Below are positions 8,195 to 18,072 of a stretch of 64,000 nucleotides of DNA, one piece after another; positions within the stretch are counted from its first letter, which is position 1, and every line of letters begins with the position of its first letter. The DNA comes from Atlantibacter subterraneus (GTDB lineage: Bacteria; Pseudomonadota; Gammaproteobacteria; Enterobacterales; Enterobacteriaceae), in assembly GCF_027853245.1 (NCBI RefSeq), contig NZ_JAPTZM010000003.1. One strand, given 5' to 3'. The notes under the pieces were generated by a model. It did not search any database, was not told where the DNA came from, and saw nothing but the letters and a program-made list of their open reading frames with translations. The translations under genes were made by a program, and so were the position numbers.

Positions 8195-9565
8195 TTAATC
8201 CTGGTTGGTGGAAACCGGTTGCCCGGCTCCGTTATCCGCTGCCGGATCCGGCACTGTGTTGTGCAGCAGCAGCCAGCGACTTAACATGCCGTCCAGTCGC
8301 TCATTAATTTGTTTTTCCAGCGCCTGCGTATCCTGCCCCTGAGCAAGGGCATCCTGATACTGCGTCAGCAGGTATTCCAGCGGCGTTTCCTCATTCAGTA
8401 AACGCTCTGCCTGCCAGGTCACCGTTTTGATATAGGAAAGGGTAAAACCCTGCTTCTCCGTTTCTTTTTTCAGCATCAGGTCGGCAAAATCCCGCAAATT
8501 CTGGCGTGCCTGTTGCCAGCCTTTCATCTGTGGGCTGGTTTCTGCTCTGGCTTTCAGCGTGTTGTTCCACATCCTGCTGGTTTTCTGCTGTTGCAGGCTT
8601 TCCGGCCAGCGTGTTGCGGCGGTTTCCGTCATCTTTGTGCCGGTTTGCAGTGGCCGGAGAGGCGATTGTGCGAGCAGGGATTTCAGATGCTGCTCATAAT
8701 CCGGCAGGGTGGGGGAAATTAGCCACAGGGATGCAGCGCCCTGCGCGGTATCGCTGATACGCGCCAGTTGCTGCTGAACAGGGTAAACCTGCCACCACCA
8801 GAGTACGGCGGCGACAACAGCGGTGCAGACAACACCAGCCAGAAACCCTCTTATACCGCGCCGCGTCAGGGCTTCTGATGCGGCGATGGTTTCTGTTCCG
8901 CCATGCTGAACTCTGACCTTCATCTCCGGCAAATCCGGTAACGGAGGAATGGTTTCTGCCGTGGCTGGCGGCGTGCTTTCCGGCGCATAAACTAGCGTTC
9001 TGACCGTGGCCTGTGTCCGGGTATCCGCGCTGCTTTTCGGCGGCTCCAGGCGTTTGCGCGTGTTCTGTACAAAATAAAGCAGGTTTTCCACGCGCGATGG
9101 CTGTTTCAGTTTTGCCTGCTGGAGTTTGTCGCAAATCAACTGTAGCGCCCGCTCCGTGCGGTACAACAACGGCAAATCTGCATCAGAGAATGACAGTTGC
9201 TGGCGCAGGATATTGCCGATCCGGGTGTTGAGCCAGTCGAGCATTCCGGTACGGGCGTGACTGTCATGCGGCCAGAATTTATCCCATTCATGGCTTATCA
9301 TCGCTGCCAGCAATTCCGTCCCCTCACAGAACCCGGTAAGTCCATGTGTCCGGGTACGGGCCAGGGTGTAGTAGGAAACAGTATGCAGATCCACACCATT
9401 GGTTTTAAAAATCGCCAGCGCCAGCGATTCCACCAGTTTCCAGTTCAGCTCTGGTTGTGATGGCTGGCTGGCCTTGCTGATCTCCTCGCGGATGGCGATG
9501 AACTCCGGCAGATCGCGCGGATCATGGCCTGTGGTGATGGTCTGAACAGGCGAGTCATTGCTCAT
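8195..9565 (-). CDS. vasL: VasL/TagA-type TssA-like protein with one membrane segment
   Basis: The N-terminal part (about 15-175) is the ImpA_N domain shared by TssA proteins (DLPEFIAIREEI, RTRTHGLTGFCEG, LLAAMISHEWDKFWP). A Pro-rich linker, one hydrophobic segment at about 240-259 (FLAGVVCTAVVAAVLWWW) and a helical C-terminal region follow. This is the layout of V. cholerae VasL and related TagA proteins. TagA-type proteins stop sheath growth at the far side of the cell; whether this one does is inference. I start at the ATG at 9565 with AAGGA 9 bases upstream; a GTG at 9583 is in frame but without a ribosome site. It lies between tssM and the Hcp-like gene. Confidence 0.85.
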   Translation of the reverse strand: MSNDSPVQTITTGHDPRDLPEFIAIREEISKASQPSQPELNWKLVESLALAIFKTNGVDLHTVSYYTLARTRTHGLTGFCEGTELLAAMISHEWDKFWPHDSHARTGMLDWLNTRIGNILRQQLSFSDADLPLLYRTERALQLICDKLQQAKLKQPSRVENLLYFVQNTRKRLEPPKSSADTRTQATVRTLVYAPESTPPATAETIPPLPDLPEMKVRVQHGGTETIAASEALTRRGIRGFLAGVVCTAVVAAVLWWWQVYPVQQQLARISDTAQGAASLWLISPTLPDYEQHLKSLLAQSPLRPLQTGTKMTETAATRWPESLQQQKTSRMWNNTLKARAETSPQMKGWQQARQNLRDFADLMLKKETEKQGFTLSYIKTVTWQAERLLNEETPLEYLLTQYQDALAQGQDTQALEKQINERLDGMLSRWLLLHNTVPDPAADNGAGQPVSTNQD

Positions 9566-9609
9566 TATTGTGTCCTTAAACACCCGCAGGCGAACCTGCG
9601 GGCGCGGTT

Positions 9610-12600
9610 TCAGTAAAGCGTATCCGGCAGACGGAACTGGCTGAATAACCCACCACTGAACGGGTTATCCTCGGTATCCACATGCACGCGGTAAACCATA
9701 TAGCCGCCGTCCACGTTAAAACGCACGTCGAAGGTGTCGCGGGTAACGTTGGTTAACTGCCCCGCGCCGAACAGGCGAAACTGCGCCCACGGCCCGCTGA
9801 AGGCGAGACTGCGCGGCGATTTACTACCGTTGCTGCTCACCAGCGTCAGCTTGCTCTCGTTGCCTTCGCGCATGTTGTTCGGCCAGACCAGATGCGCGGT
9901 GTAGCTGCGTCCCTGGCTGTAGTCCACAAGCTGGCCGTCCAGGTTCAGCACGCTGCGGCGTTTGTTGCCGGACAGCGACACGGTTTCCACCGCAAACTGC
10001 GCCCCCAGGCCATTCTGCTGGCTGAAGAAGATGTCGCGGATTTTCTGCGCGGTTTCCAGTTGCTGCCGGATATCTTCGCGGATCAGCACTTTACCGTCTT
10101 CGCCAAAGGTCAGATCGTTTTCCAGGAACAGTTGCAAATTCTCCCTGTAGAAGGAGTCCAGCGTGCCGTCCGGCTTAAAGAAGCGCTCAAACGCATCCAG
10201 CGACGCATCCTGTGAGGCGCGCGGGTTAAACGGATAATTGTTGGCGAGTTGTTCATTAAACGGTTTCACCACGTTGTCGCGCCAGTCCACTTCCATGTAA
10301 TGAACCGCCTCCACCATCACCACATGCCAGGCCTGATCCGCCAGCTTACCCACCCAGCGGTTGAGTGGGGCCGGCAGGGTTTTCGCCATCTGGCGGGTGG
10401 CGAAGATCGGATCGCTGCTGTTCTGATCCAGCCGCAGTTGCACCGCTTTCAGCGCTGATTTTCCCGGTACCGGTGAGTTCTGTATTGCCAGCAGGTAACG
10501 GTGCAGATCGGTCAGTTGCTGGTAGACGGCCTGCAGCGTGCTGGATTTGTCTTTTTGTTCTTCCAGCACACTGTTTTCCGGCGCGAATTCATGCCCCAGT
10601 CGGGATAGCAGACGGTAGTCCAGTTCGCCCGTCGCCGCTTCCCGCTCTTTATCGTCCAGCTTGCCGGAGAGCGTCAGTGCGTGGGTGTTATCCCGCAGCG
10701 CCGTCAGTGCGCGCTGAAACGGCTGGTCGCCGCTGATGATTTGCTCCAGCGCACCGGTCAGTTCCGGCAGGGCTTCATAGTCGCGCACGTTAAGGTTATC
10801 CATCCCGGCGCGCCAGGTGGCGGTGTAGTCGCTGATGTACTGCTCGGTGAGGTGACGCTGAATTTCTTCCCGGTCGGCATCGCTGTAGGCGACGCTTTGT
10901 GTCAGGTTAAGCACCCACGAATCCAGGGCGGTCAGCTCCACCAGACTGTCACGCTGTTTGACATAATAACTTTGCAGGCCGTAGCGGGTGAGAAACTGCG
11001 GGATCACCAGTTTCTCATCATCGCCGGAGACAAACACCTTATCGAAGGTCGGGCCAACCTGGTCGCGTAAATTCAGATCGGCGGGCAGCACGCCCAGCGC
11101 TCTGGTGCGCAGGGTCTGGTAAACGCGCTGGTATATCGGCAGTTTGCTGAGTTCATGCTGCGCGCCGACGACCGGTTTGTCATACGGCGTCCAGCGGCTG
11201 ATGGCATCGCTGTCGCCCGTCTGTCGCTGCGCGTGCCAGTCAGTGTGCACCAGCGCATAGTCCAGGTGGGACATCAGCTGTGTCTGGATATCGCGCTGGC
11301 CGTGGAATTCATCACTCCAGCGCCGTGCCATGTACTGCTTCACCAGTTCGTTATTGCGCCCGCTTTTGTCCTCCATCATGCGCATGACCCGCAGTACGGC
11401 GAGCTTTTCTTCGCTCTCCGGTGGCGCGTTATTCAGATCCCGGACCAGGCCGTTAAACAGCGCGGGCAGGTAACGCTGCTCCAGTAGCTGAATGTAGGTC
11501 TGCTCCACATAGGGTCCTACGCGCGCGCCCTGGTACAGCCCCATATCCGCCAGAAAACCGTGATCGCGGTAGTCGCCGTAGGCGAGGGTGGCATCGCGCA
11601 CCGGATCGAGCAGCGGCAGTTGCAGATTGCCGTATTCATCAGTACCCTGCGGCGGTGGCACGTCCATAAAGGCCCTGGCCTGTTTAAGCACATCGACGCC
11701 GGACTGCCAGTTTTTGTTGTAGTAATGGTGCCAGCCGCCAGCCAGCAGGACCACAGCAACGGCGCTACAGGCGGAGAAAACTGTCAGCCTGCGTCGCGAA
11801 CTGCCCAGCCAGACGCTGTTCTCACCGGCCAGATTGGGTTCCGCCAGCAGCACTTCCGGGAACAAGCGGCGGGTAAAATATGGCGCGGTTTCTACCAGCG
11901 GCCAGGCCGCCAGTGAACTGTTGCCCAGCCCGTACTGGCGGGCGGCGGACTGGGTGAAAATATCGTCTACCTGCCCGCGCTGCAGCGACGAGGTGAGGTA
12001 GACGCCGCGCAGCATCACGTCCATGTTTTCGCCATCCAGCAGGGCGGTGAGCAGGGAGGCAACAATATCCCCGGCTCCCTGCATCTGGCGCGAGAAGCTG
12101 AACAGGGCGCTGCGCTGTGCGGAATTGCCCTGTGCCAGCATCAGATCCGCCAGCGCCAGATTGATCTGTTGCCCCCAGGCCAGCCAAAAGCTGTTAAGTT
12201 CGCTGCGCCAGTCGTCGCTTTCGTGGGCGTGGCGGGTGAAGGTCACACCAAGGATCGCGTCGCGATCTTTTTTATCCCGCGAATGAAACAATGCCGCAAA
12301 GCCGGTCAGCAGATCCAGCCGGGTCAGCACCACATAGACGGGCAGGCGACAGTGTAGGGACTGGCGGATCTCCTGGAGTTGCTGGCGCAGACTCTGGAGC
12401 AGTGCTTCGCGACGGGATTTATCCGCCGTCAGCAGGTCGGGCAGATCCAGCGTCAGGATCAGGCCGTTGAGCGGCTGGCGCGCTCTGGTTTGCGTCAGCC
12501 AGCCCAGCCAGTGCTCGCGCAGGCGGCGGTGAAGTAGATCATCGCCGGAGGGGGCGGTCAGTACGCCGTCAGTATCAAAAATAACGGCCTGGTTGCCTAC

Positions 12601-13140
12601 GTGTGGCGTAATCAGGGGGCGATATTCCACGCCCCGGAGGGTTTCCGGGGTGTAAATCACATCGGACGGAAAGCCTTCGCGCAGCAGGCTGCTTTTACCG
12701 CTGCCTGTGGAGCCGATAACCATATACCACGGTAACTGCCACAGGTAGCGGTGGTTATCCAGGTGACGGCGCAGGCGCAGCAGCCAGTGATTCAGATACT
12801 GCTGCTGGCGGTGAATCTCTACGGTCAGCGGATCTTTTTCCTCTTCGCGCTGCTGCTTCTGCTGTTTTTCCAGCTGCTGCAGGCGCTTCATTACCCGCGA
12901 GGTGAGCCAGACCAGGGCGATAAGCCCCCAGACGGCGGTCGCCAGCCAGCGGTTCGCCAGCGGTTCCAGCCAGCGCCGCTCATAGAGCGTCCACGCCGGG
13001 CCTTTCCACCAGATCCATACCAGCAGAAAAATCCATGCCAGTGCCAGCAGCCAGACGGCAGAAACCTTAAACCGCGGCAGCGCGGGCCGGATGGCCGATC
13101 TCAGTATGCTGAACGGTCGCAGGATGGGTAATCTGAACAC
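9610..13140 (-). CDS. tssM: T6SS inner-membrane subunit TssM (IcmF/VasK family)
   Basis: Large inner-membrane part of the TssJLM trans-envelope complex. The 1176-residue protein has two N-terminal transmembrane segments (about 27-45 and 66-82) and a cytoplasmic domain with a complete Walker A motif GSTGSGKS at 143-150 (not conserved in all TssM). A third membrane segment at about 452-470 precedes a long periplasmic region of about 700 residues that should bind the lipoprotein TssJ. It lies between tssA and the vasL-like gene, the order of V. cholerae vasJ-vasK-vasL. The gene is GC-rich and intact. Confidence 0.95.
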   Translation of the reverse strand: MFRLPILRPFSILRSAIRPALPRFKVSAVWLLALAWIFLLVWIWWKGPAWTLYERRWLEPLANRWLATAVWGLIALVWLTSRVMKRLQQLEKQQKQQREEEKDPLTVEIHRQQQYLNHWLLRLRRHLDNHRYLWQLPWYMVIGSTGSGKSSLLREGFPSDVIYTPETLRGVEYRPLITPHVGNQAVIFDTDGVLTAPSGDDLLHRRLREHWLGWLTQTRARQPLNGLILTLDLPDLLTADKSRREALLQSLRQQLQEIRQSLHCRLPVYVVLTRLDLLTGFAALFHSRDKKDRDAILGVTFTRHAHESDDWRSELNSFWLAWGQQINLALADLMLAQGNSAQRSALFSFSRQMQGAGDIVASLLTALLDGENMDVMLRGVYLTSSLQRGQVDDIFTQSAARQYGLGNSSLAAWPLVETAPYFTRRLFPEVLLAEPNLAGENSVWLGSSRRRLTVFSACSAVAVVLLAGGWHHYYNKNWQSGVDVLKQARAFMDVPPPQGTDEYGNLQLPLLDPVRDATLAYGDYRDHGFLADMGLYQGARVGPYVEQTYIQLLEQRYLPALFNGLVRDLNNAPPESEEKLAVLRVMRMMEDKSGRNNELVKQYMARRWSDEFHGQRDIQTQLMSHLDYALVHTDWHAQRQTGDSDAISRWTPYDKPVVGAQHELSKLPIYQRVYQTLRTRALGVLPADLNLRDQVGPTFDKVFVSGDDEKLVIPQFLTRYGLQSYYVKQRDSLVELTALDSWVLNLTQSVAYSDADREEIQRHLTEQYISDYTATWRAGMDNLNVRDYEALPELTGALEQIISGDQPFQRALTALRDNTHALTLSGKLDDKEREAATGELDYRLLSRLGHEFAPENSVLEEQKDKSSTLQAVYQQLTDLHRYLLAIQNSPVPGKSALKAVQLRLDQNSSDPIFATRQMAKTLPAPLNRWVGKLADQAWHVVMVEAVHYMEVDWRDNVVKPFNEQLANNYPFNPRASQDASLDAFERFFKPDGTLDSFYRENLQLFLENDLTFGEDGKVLIREDIRQQLETAQKIRDIFFSQQNGLGAQFAVETVSLSGNKRRSVLNLDGQLVDYSQGRSYTAHLVWPNNMREGNESKLTLVSSNGSKSPRSLAFSGPWAQFRLFGAGQLTNVTRDTFDVRFNVDGGYMVYRVHVDTEDNPFSGGLFSQFRLPDTLY

Positions 13141-13152
13141 AGGGACTCCTTG

Positions 13153-14562
13153 TTATTCGTACTGTTCTGCCGTGAGTTTTTTTTCAAGCTGTTCCAGCAG
13201 GGACGGCTCCCAGTCGGCCAGCATCATATGCAAACCGGTCCTGAGCAGGAGGCGGTATTGCTGCTGTGCAAGCTGCAACATTCCGGCTTCGTCGAGAAAC
13301 TGAGCGCCGAGGTATTGTCGGTGAAACTGGTCACGGGGGGAGCCTGCCGGAAGATCGTCAAGATACCGCAGCGCAGCCTCCAGCCCCCTTTCCTCAAAAC
13401 ACTGGCGGGCCGCCTGTAAGTCCTCGCTGGTATTTACGGCTGGCGTGATTTGTTGGCCGGAAGAGGCCAGCCATTGTTTAGTCTGCTCTGTTACAAACGG
13501 AGTGTGATCGTTAAACAACAGTGCGGAAAGCTGCGGCAGGCGGGTGATAAAGTCGGTCACTTCATCGCGGATAGCCTCCGCCACGCAGTTATAGCCCAGA
13601 CGTTGCGCGGCCTGCGCTGAAAGATAATGACCGTCAAACCAGTAAGGTGCGAGCAGCAGGCTTTTCTCCACCTGTTGCCAGAGTGCCATATCAGCGTTAT
13701 TCAGCCGCGCCAGGTAATCATCCATCATATCGGTGGAGAAGGCGGCCAGCGGCGTGCGGCCATCGCTTTCGGCCTGCGGCGCGGAGGTGATGGTCTGCCA
13801 CAGAGCATGGCGGCGCAGGCGGTAGCCCAGCGGGGAGTCCGGCTGGCGTTCGCAGAGGATGGCGGCCACCTTCAGCAAAGTGTCACGCCAGGCTTTGTCG
13901 TCATGGCTGTCGATGTTGACCACCGGCGCAGGCAGTGCGACGGGTGTTATCGGCGCGGTGACCGGAGTTGCAGCGGTCACGTCAGGCGGCGCAGGGGTCG
14001 TGGAAGTTATGGGGGCGCTGTCGCGAAACGCCCGCTGGTACAGAGCGAAGATATCGTCTGCCGCCTGCGCCAGTTCCGGCGCGTTATTCTCCTGCCAGAG
14101 CTGCGCCAGTTTCGCCAGTTCACCCAGCAGCAGGTCGCGCTGCGCAGCACTGGCCTGTTGCGAAAACGTATCCGCGCCGGATTCAAAGCGTTTAATCACT
14201 TGAGCGGCGAAGCGTTTTTTATGCGCCATATTTTCTGGCGCGGCAATCGTCCAATAGTGTGCAACGTACTGTGTCAGCAGCCTGCCTGCCAGCAGCGCAT
14301 CACCGCCGTGTTGCAGGGTGCGCAGCAGGTGCGCCATAAGACGGAAGTCCTTGCTTTCTGAGGCCAGCAGAATCAGGCACTGGCGCTGGAGTTCCGGAAC
14401 ATCAAGCTGACTGTGGGCCAGAGAACCCAGTTTGACGATTTCGCCATCGATAAATTCCCACTGCGGGTTGTCGTCCGCAAGCGGAGCGGAGAGCTTCTCT
14501 TCCGGTAAATTTTCCAGCAGGTGCGCAAGCCATACATCGGGGTCACGTAAGTCCATTGCCAT
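13153..14562 (-). CDS. tssA: T6SS baseplate-associated cap protein TssA (VasJ family)
   Basis: A 469-residue TssA without a membrane segment. The N-terminal ImpA_N region starts at LRDPDVWLAHLLENL, and a variable Thr/Pro/Ala-rich linker lies at about 205-235. The C-terminal TPR-like helical region ends in AQQQYRLLLRTGLHMMLADWEPSLLEQLEKKL. TssA primes assembly and coordinates tube and sheath polymerisation. I chose the ATG at 14562, with GGGAGA 8 bases upstream and just after the vasI stop. An upstream in-frame extension overlaps vasI and lacks support. Confidence 0.9.
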   Translation of the reverse strand: MAMDLRDPDVWLAHLLENLPEEKLSAPLADDNPQWEFIDGEIVKLGSLAHSQLDVPELQRQCLILLASESKDFRLMAHLLRTLQHGGDALLAGRLLTQYVAHYWTIAAPENMAHKKRFAAQVIKRFESGADTFSQQASAAQRDLLLGELAKLAQLWQENNAPELAQAADDIFALYQRAFRDSAPITSTTPAPPDVTAATPVTAPITPVALPAPVVNIDSHDDKAWRDTLLKVAAILCERQPDSPLGYRLRRHALWQTITSAPQAESDGRTPLAAFSTDMMDDYLARLNNADMALWQQVEKSLLLAPYWFDGHYLSAQAAQRLGYNCVAEAIRDEVTDFITRLPQLSALLFNDHTPFVTEQTKQWLASSGQQITPAVNTSEDLQAARQCFEERGLEAALRYLDDLPAGSPRDQFHRQYLGAQFLDEAGMLQLAQQQYRLLLRTGLHMMLADWEPSLLEQLEKKLTAEQYE

Positions 14563-14566
14563 CTTT

Positions 14567-15301
14567 TTATTCTCCCGCCCAGTGACAGGCTTCACGCAGC
14601 GGCGCGATAGTTTTCGCCAGTCCGTCAACAGTAAACGTCAGTTTTCCGGCTGCACTGTCCATACCGGTATCAATGGCCAGCGTTTTTGTGCCGAAAAGTT
14701 GTTTAATTTCATCAATGCCTGACAATCCCCGGCTGGATTCCAGCAGGGTGCCGTTTTCACGAATGAACCAGTGCGACCGGAAGTGTCCGCTGTCGGTGGT
14801 TAGTGTCACATCGATGCTGTCCGGCGTCATGGTGTGGGTCAGCGCCACCTGCATCCGGGTGATGTTGTCCACGCAACTGAACATCAGCACCGGACGCGGC
14901 GGCACGTTGCCGATGGCAGGCGTGGTAATAATCACGATTGGCCGTTCACCCTCGCTCTGCGTCACCATCAGCGCCGTTGAGTTATCGGTGCGCTGTTTTT
15001 CCTGCGCGAAGGCCCGCTTCCAGGCCTCACCGTCATAACGGGCTTTCACCAGCGCGCCGTCAAAACCGGACTGTACCGGTGCCAGAATATGGTCATAGCA
15101 GTCGAGGCGCTCCAGCGCTGCTGTTTCCCGGCGGCAACGTTGCATTGCTGTCAGGGCAGTTGGTGCGTCCGGCTCTGCAGGTGTCGCATTGCTCAGAGCT
15201 GCCGCCACGCCGGGTACAGGTGGTGTCTGCGCATACGCTATACCGGCGGATAATCCTGCCATCAGCAACCAGGTTTGCCGGAACTTCTGCATTCTACTCA
15301 T
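14567..15301 (-). CDS. vasI: T6SS-associated exported protein VasI (TagO-like)
   Basis: A 244-residue protein with a cleavable signal peptide (cleavage likely after AYA, residue 24). The mature part shows the VasI family pattern: C-R-R-E-T-A-A-L-E-R-L-D-C-Y-D near 54-68, W-K-R-A-F-A-Q-E, and the late PVLMFSCVDNITRMQVAL. Proteins of this family occur beside tssA in vas-type clusters; the exact role is not settled. Its ATG overlaps the clpV stop by 4 bases (translational coupling). Confidence 0.82.
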   Translation of the reverse strand: MSRMQKFRQTWLLMAGLSAGIAYAQTPPVPGVAAALSNATPAEPDAPTALTAMQRCRRETAALERLDCYDHILAPVQSGFDGALVKARYDGEAWKRAFAQEKQRTDNSTALMVTQSEGERPIVIITTPAIGNVPPRPVLMFSCVDNITRMQVALTHTMTPDSIDVTLTTDSGHFRSHWFIRENGTLLESSRGLSGIDEIKQLFGTKTLAIDTGMDSAAGKLTFTVDGLAKTIAPLREACHWAGE

Positions 15302-18063
15302 AGAACGGCTTCGTCCTCTGTTTCCGGCTCGGGTTGCATGTCGTCCGCGGTACCGTCGTCTGGCGCGTCCTCTACATCAGCGGTAAAGACACCCTCTGTC
15401 ACACCCAGCACGATGCGGGCAATCGCCGCGTTCGCCGCCATTTTCTGCAATAACAGCAACGACAGCGGCGGCAGCATCTCGCCATCGATGACCGATTCCA
15501 GCATTCGCGCGCCGTTTTCTGCGCGGGTGACGCGATTCATGATTTCATCGGTTACCGCCGGTTCAATCACCACTTCAGCGCTGAAGCGGTTACGCAGTAC
15601 GTTATCCAGACGGGCCAGTTTTCCGGTGATAATGGTGGCGAGCGTTTCTTTTGACAATGGCAGGTACGGCACCACTTCCATACGCGCCAGCAGCGCCGGT
15701 TTGAAGAAGTCCGCCAGTACCGGATACAGTGCTTCCTGCATGGTCTCCGGGTTGTCAGCATGTTCGACAATCACCTGGTAACCCAAGTTGGAGGTGAGGA
15801 AAAAAACGATGTTTTTGCAGTCGATAGCTCGCCCTTCGCCATCCGCCATTTCGCCTTTATCAAATGCCTGATAAAACAGGTTGAGCACGTCCGGATGGGC
15901 TTTTTCCACCTCGTCGAGCAGCACCACTGAGTACGGCTTCTGGCGGATCGCTTCGGTCAGCACGCCGCCCTCTCCGTAGCCGACATAGCCCGGCGGCGAA
16001 CCAATCAGGCGCGAAACGGTGTGTTTTTCCTGAAACTCCGACATATTGATGGTGGTGAGGTACTGCCGTCCGCCATAGAGCAGTTCGGCCAGTTGCAGGA
16101 CGGTTTCGGTTTTGCCGACGCCGCTGGGACCGGCCAGCAGGAATGCGCCTAACGGGCGTCCGGGGCGGCGCAGATCGGCGCGCGCGGTCAGCAGGTGTTT
16201 ATGCAGGTGCTTAATCGCCAGATCCTGGCCTTTGATGGTGTCGCCCAGCCACTGTGGCAATTCGGTGATGACCGACATTTCATTCTGCGACAGGCGGTTA
16301 AGCGGCACGCCGGTCCACTCAGCAATGACGGCGGCAATCTGTTTTTTATCGACGTGCGGGGAAACCAGCAACTGTGACTGATGCAGAGTATCCAATTCGG
16401 CGGTTAGCTGCGCGAGACGGGTTGCAGGGGGGATTTCGGGTTTCGCTTCCGGCTGTTCTGCTACTGGTTTATCCGCAACGGTGGCGGTGACGTTATTGTC
16501 AACTGCCTCTTTTTCCGGTAGCGCAGTTTCTTCGCCGCCCATTGCCTCCACTTCTTCCAGCAGTCCCTTGCGCAACGAGATAATCTCCTGTACCAGAGCC
16601 TGTTGCTGATGCCATGCGGCTTCCAGCTCATCAAGTTTTGTCAGTGTTTCATCATACTGCACCAGCACCTCATTCAGCCGCGACGTGTCAGACCGCAGAC
16701 CAATGCGGATTTCACGCTCAAGCTGGCGGATTTCCGCTTCGCACTGATGGCTCAATGTGGTCAGCGCCGAAATTTGCTGGGGTGGAGAGGAAAGATTGAT
16801 CGCCACACGAGCGCAGGCGGTATCCAGCACATCAATCGCCTTGTCAGGTAACTGGCGACCAGAGAGGTAGCGCTCGCTTAACGTTGCCGCTGCCTGCAGG
16901 GCGTCATCGTCAATCAGCACGCCGTGCGACTGCTCGTACACCGCTGACAGGCCGCGCAGGATAATGGTGGCTTCGGCAGCGTTCGGCTCGCTGACTTTCA
17001 CTAACTGGAAGCGGCGCGACAGCGCGGCGTCTTTCTCGAAGTATTTTTTATATTCGCTCCAGGTGGTGGCGGCGATGGTTTTCAGCTCGCCGCGCGCCAG
17101 CGCTGGTTTCAGCAGGTTGGAGATATCCAGCCCGCCCTGCTGGTTGCCCGCGCCAATCAACGTGTGTGCTTCATCGATAAACAGGATGATGGGTTTTGGC
17201 GACTGGATAACCTCCGCCATCAGTCCTTTAAAGCGCTTTTCAAACTCACCTTTAACGGATGCGCCAGCCTGTAATGCGCCGAGATCCAGCGTCATAATGT
17301 CGGTATCGCGCAGTTTGTCCGGCACCTGACCTGCAATAATGCGCAGCGCCAGTCCTTCGATCAGCGCGCTTTTGCCCACGCCTGCTTCGCCCACCACCAC
17401 CGGATTGTTTTTGCGGCGGCGGCAAAGAATATCGATCATCAGGTCGATTTCATTATCGCGGCACAGGACCGGATCGAGTCTGCCGTTGCGGGCGTCTGCG
17501 GTCATGTTTTTGGCATAGCGACCAAGCAGACTGTCGTCGGTATCCGCTGCGGCGCTGGCGGTCTGTCCGTCTGCATTCAGTACGACTGACTCGGCGGATT
17601 CTTTCGTCCACTGAACAAAATCCTGCTGTAGCTGGTCACGGTTAATGGCGGTCAGCAGCCGGGTGGCGGCGGGCGGTATGTAACGCAATGGCGAATGCAG
17701 CAGGGCGAGCACCAGTACGCCGCCGCGCAGTTCGGCCAGTTGCATTTCAGCGGAGGCCAGCAGCCAGGCTTCTTTCAGCCATTCAACCAGCATGGGGGAA
17801 AACGACGGATAGCTGTCAGATGAACGGGCGGTGGCGTAATTCTCCACCGTCAGCGCCTGGCGTAAATCATCCCCGGTGATCTCCGCACGTTCGGCTATCA
17901 CCCGAAAGTCGCTGCGCGGTGTCGCCAGCATCTGCAACAAAACATGCGCGACGGTAATTTCACTGGCCTGCTGGCTCATACACTCCGAAGCCGCCATCTC
18001 CAGCGCCTGTTTTGCCAGGGGGTTAAGCCGTTTTACCAGGGTGGCTAAATCAATCTGGATCAT
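15298..18063 (-). CDS. tssH: T6SS sheath-recycling AAA+ ATPase ClpV (TssH)
   Basis: Hexameric ATPase that disassembles the contracted TssBC sheath. The 921-residue protein shows a Clp N domain (about 1-150) and a first AAA+ domain with Walker A GEAGVGKS (225-232) and Walker B ILFIDEAH (293-300). A coiled-coil middle domain follows at about 435-555. The second AAA+ domain has Walker A GPSGVGKT (645-652) and Walker B VVLLDEVEKAH (713-723). The short acidic C-terminus ends in EPETEDEAVL. Both ATP sites look intact. It lies between tssL and vasI; the vas-cluster activator gene vasH, which stands at this point in V. cholerae, is missing. Confidence 0.96.
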   Translation of the reverse strand: MIQIDLATLVKRLNPLAKQALEMAASECMSQQASEITVAHVLLQMLATPRSDFRVIAERAEITGDDLRQALTVENYATARSSDSYPSFSPMLVEWLKEAWLLASAEMQLAELRGGVLVLALLHSPLRYIPPAATRLLTAINRDQLQQDFVQWTKESAESVVLNADGQTASAAADTDDSLLGRYAKNMTADARNGRLDPVLCRDNEIDLMIDILCRRRKNNPVVVGEAGVGKSALIEGLALRIIAGQVPDKLRDTDIMTLDLGALQAGASVKGEFEKRFKGLMAEVIQSPKPIILFIDEAHTLIGAGNQQGGLDISNLLKPALARGELKTIAATTWSEYKKYFEKDAALSRRFQLVKVSEPNAAEATIILRGLSAVYEQSHGVLIDDDALQAAATLSERYLSGRQLPDKAIDVLDTACARVAINLSSPPQQISALTTLSHQCEAEIRQLEREIRIGLRSDTSRLNEVLVQYDETLTKLDELEAAWHQQQALVQEIISLRKGLLEEVEAMGGEETALPEKEAVDNNVTATVADKPVAEQPEAKPEIPPATRLAQLTAELDTLHQSQLLVSPHVDKKQIAAVIAEWTGVPLNRLSQNEMSVITELPQWLGDTIKGQDLAIKHLHKHLLTARADLRRPGRPLGAFLLAGPSGVGKTETVLQLAELLYGGRQYLTTINMSEFQEKHTVSRLIGSPPGYVGYGEGGVLTEAIRQKPYSVVLLDEVEKAHPDVLNLFYQAFDKGEMADGEGRAIDCKNIVFFLTSNLGYQVIVEHADNPETMQEALYPVLADFFKPALLARMEVVPYLPLSKETLATIITGKLARLDNVLRNRFSAEVVIEPAVTDEIMNRVTRAENGARMLESVIDGEMLPPLSLLLLQKMAANAAIARIVLGVTEGVFTADVEDAPDDGTADDMQPEPETEDEAVL

Positions 18064-18072
18064 GGGATGTCC

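Noticed and set aside
12751..14361. Plus-strand frames opposite tssM and tssA (for example 13627-14361, 244 codons)
   Set aside because: They are shadows of GC-rich genes; no start signals or domains.
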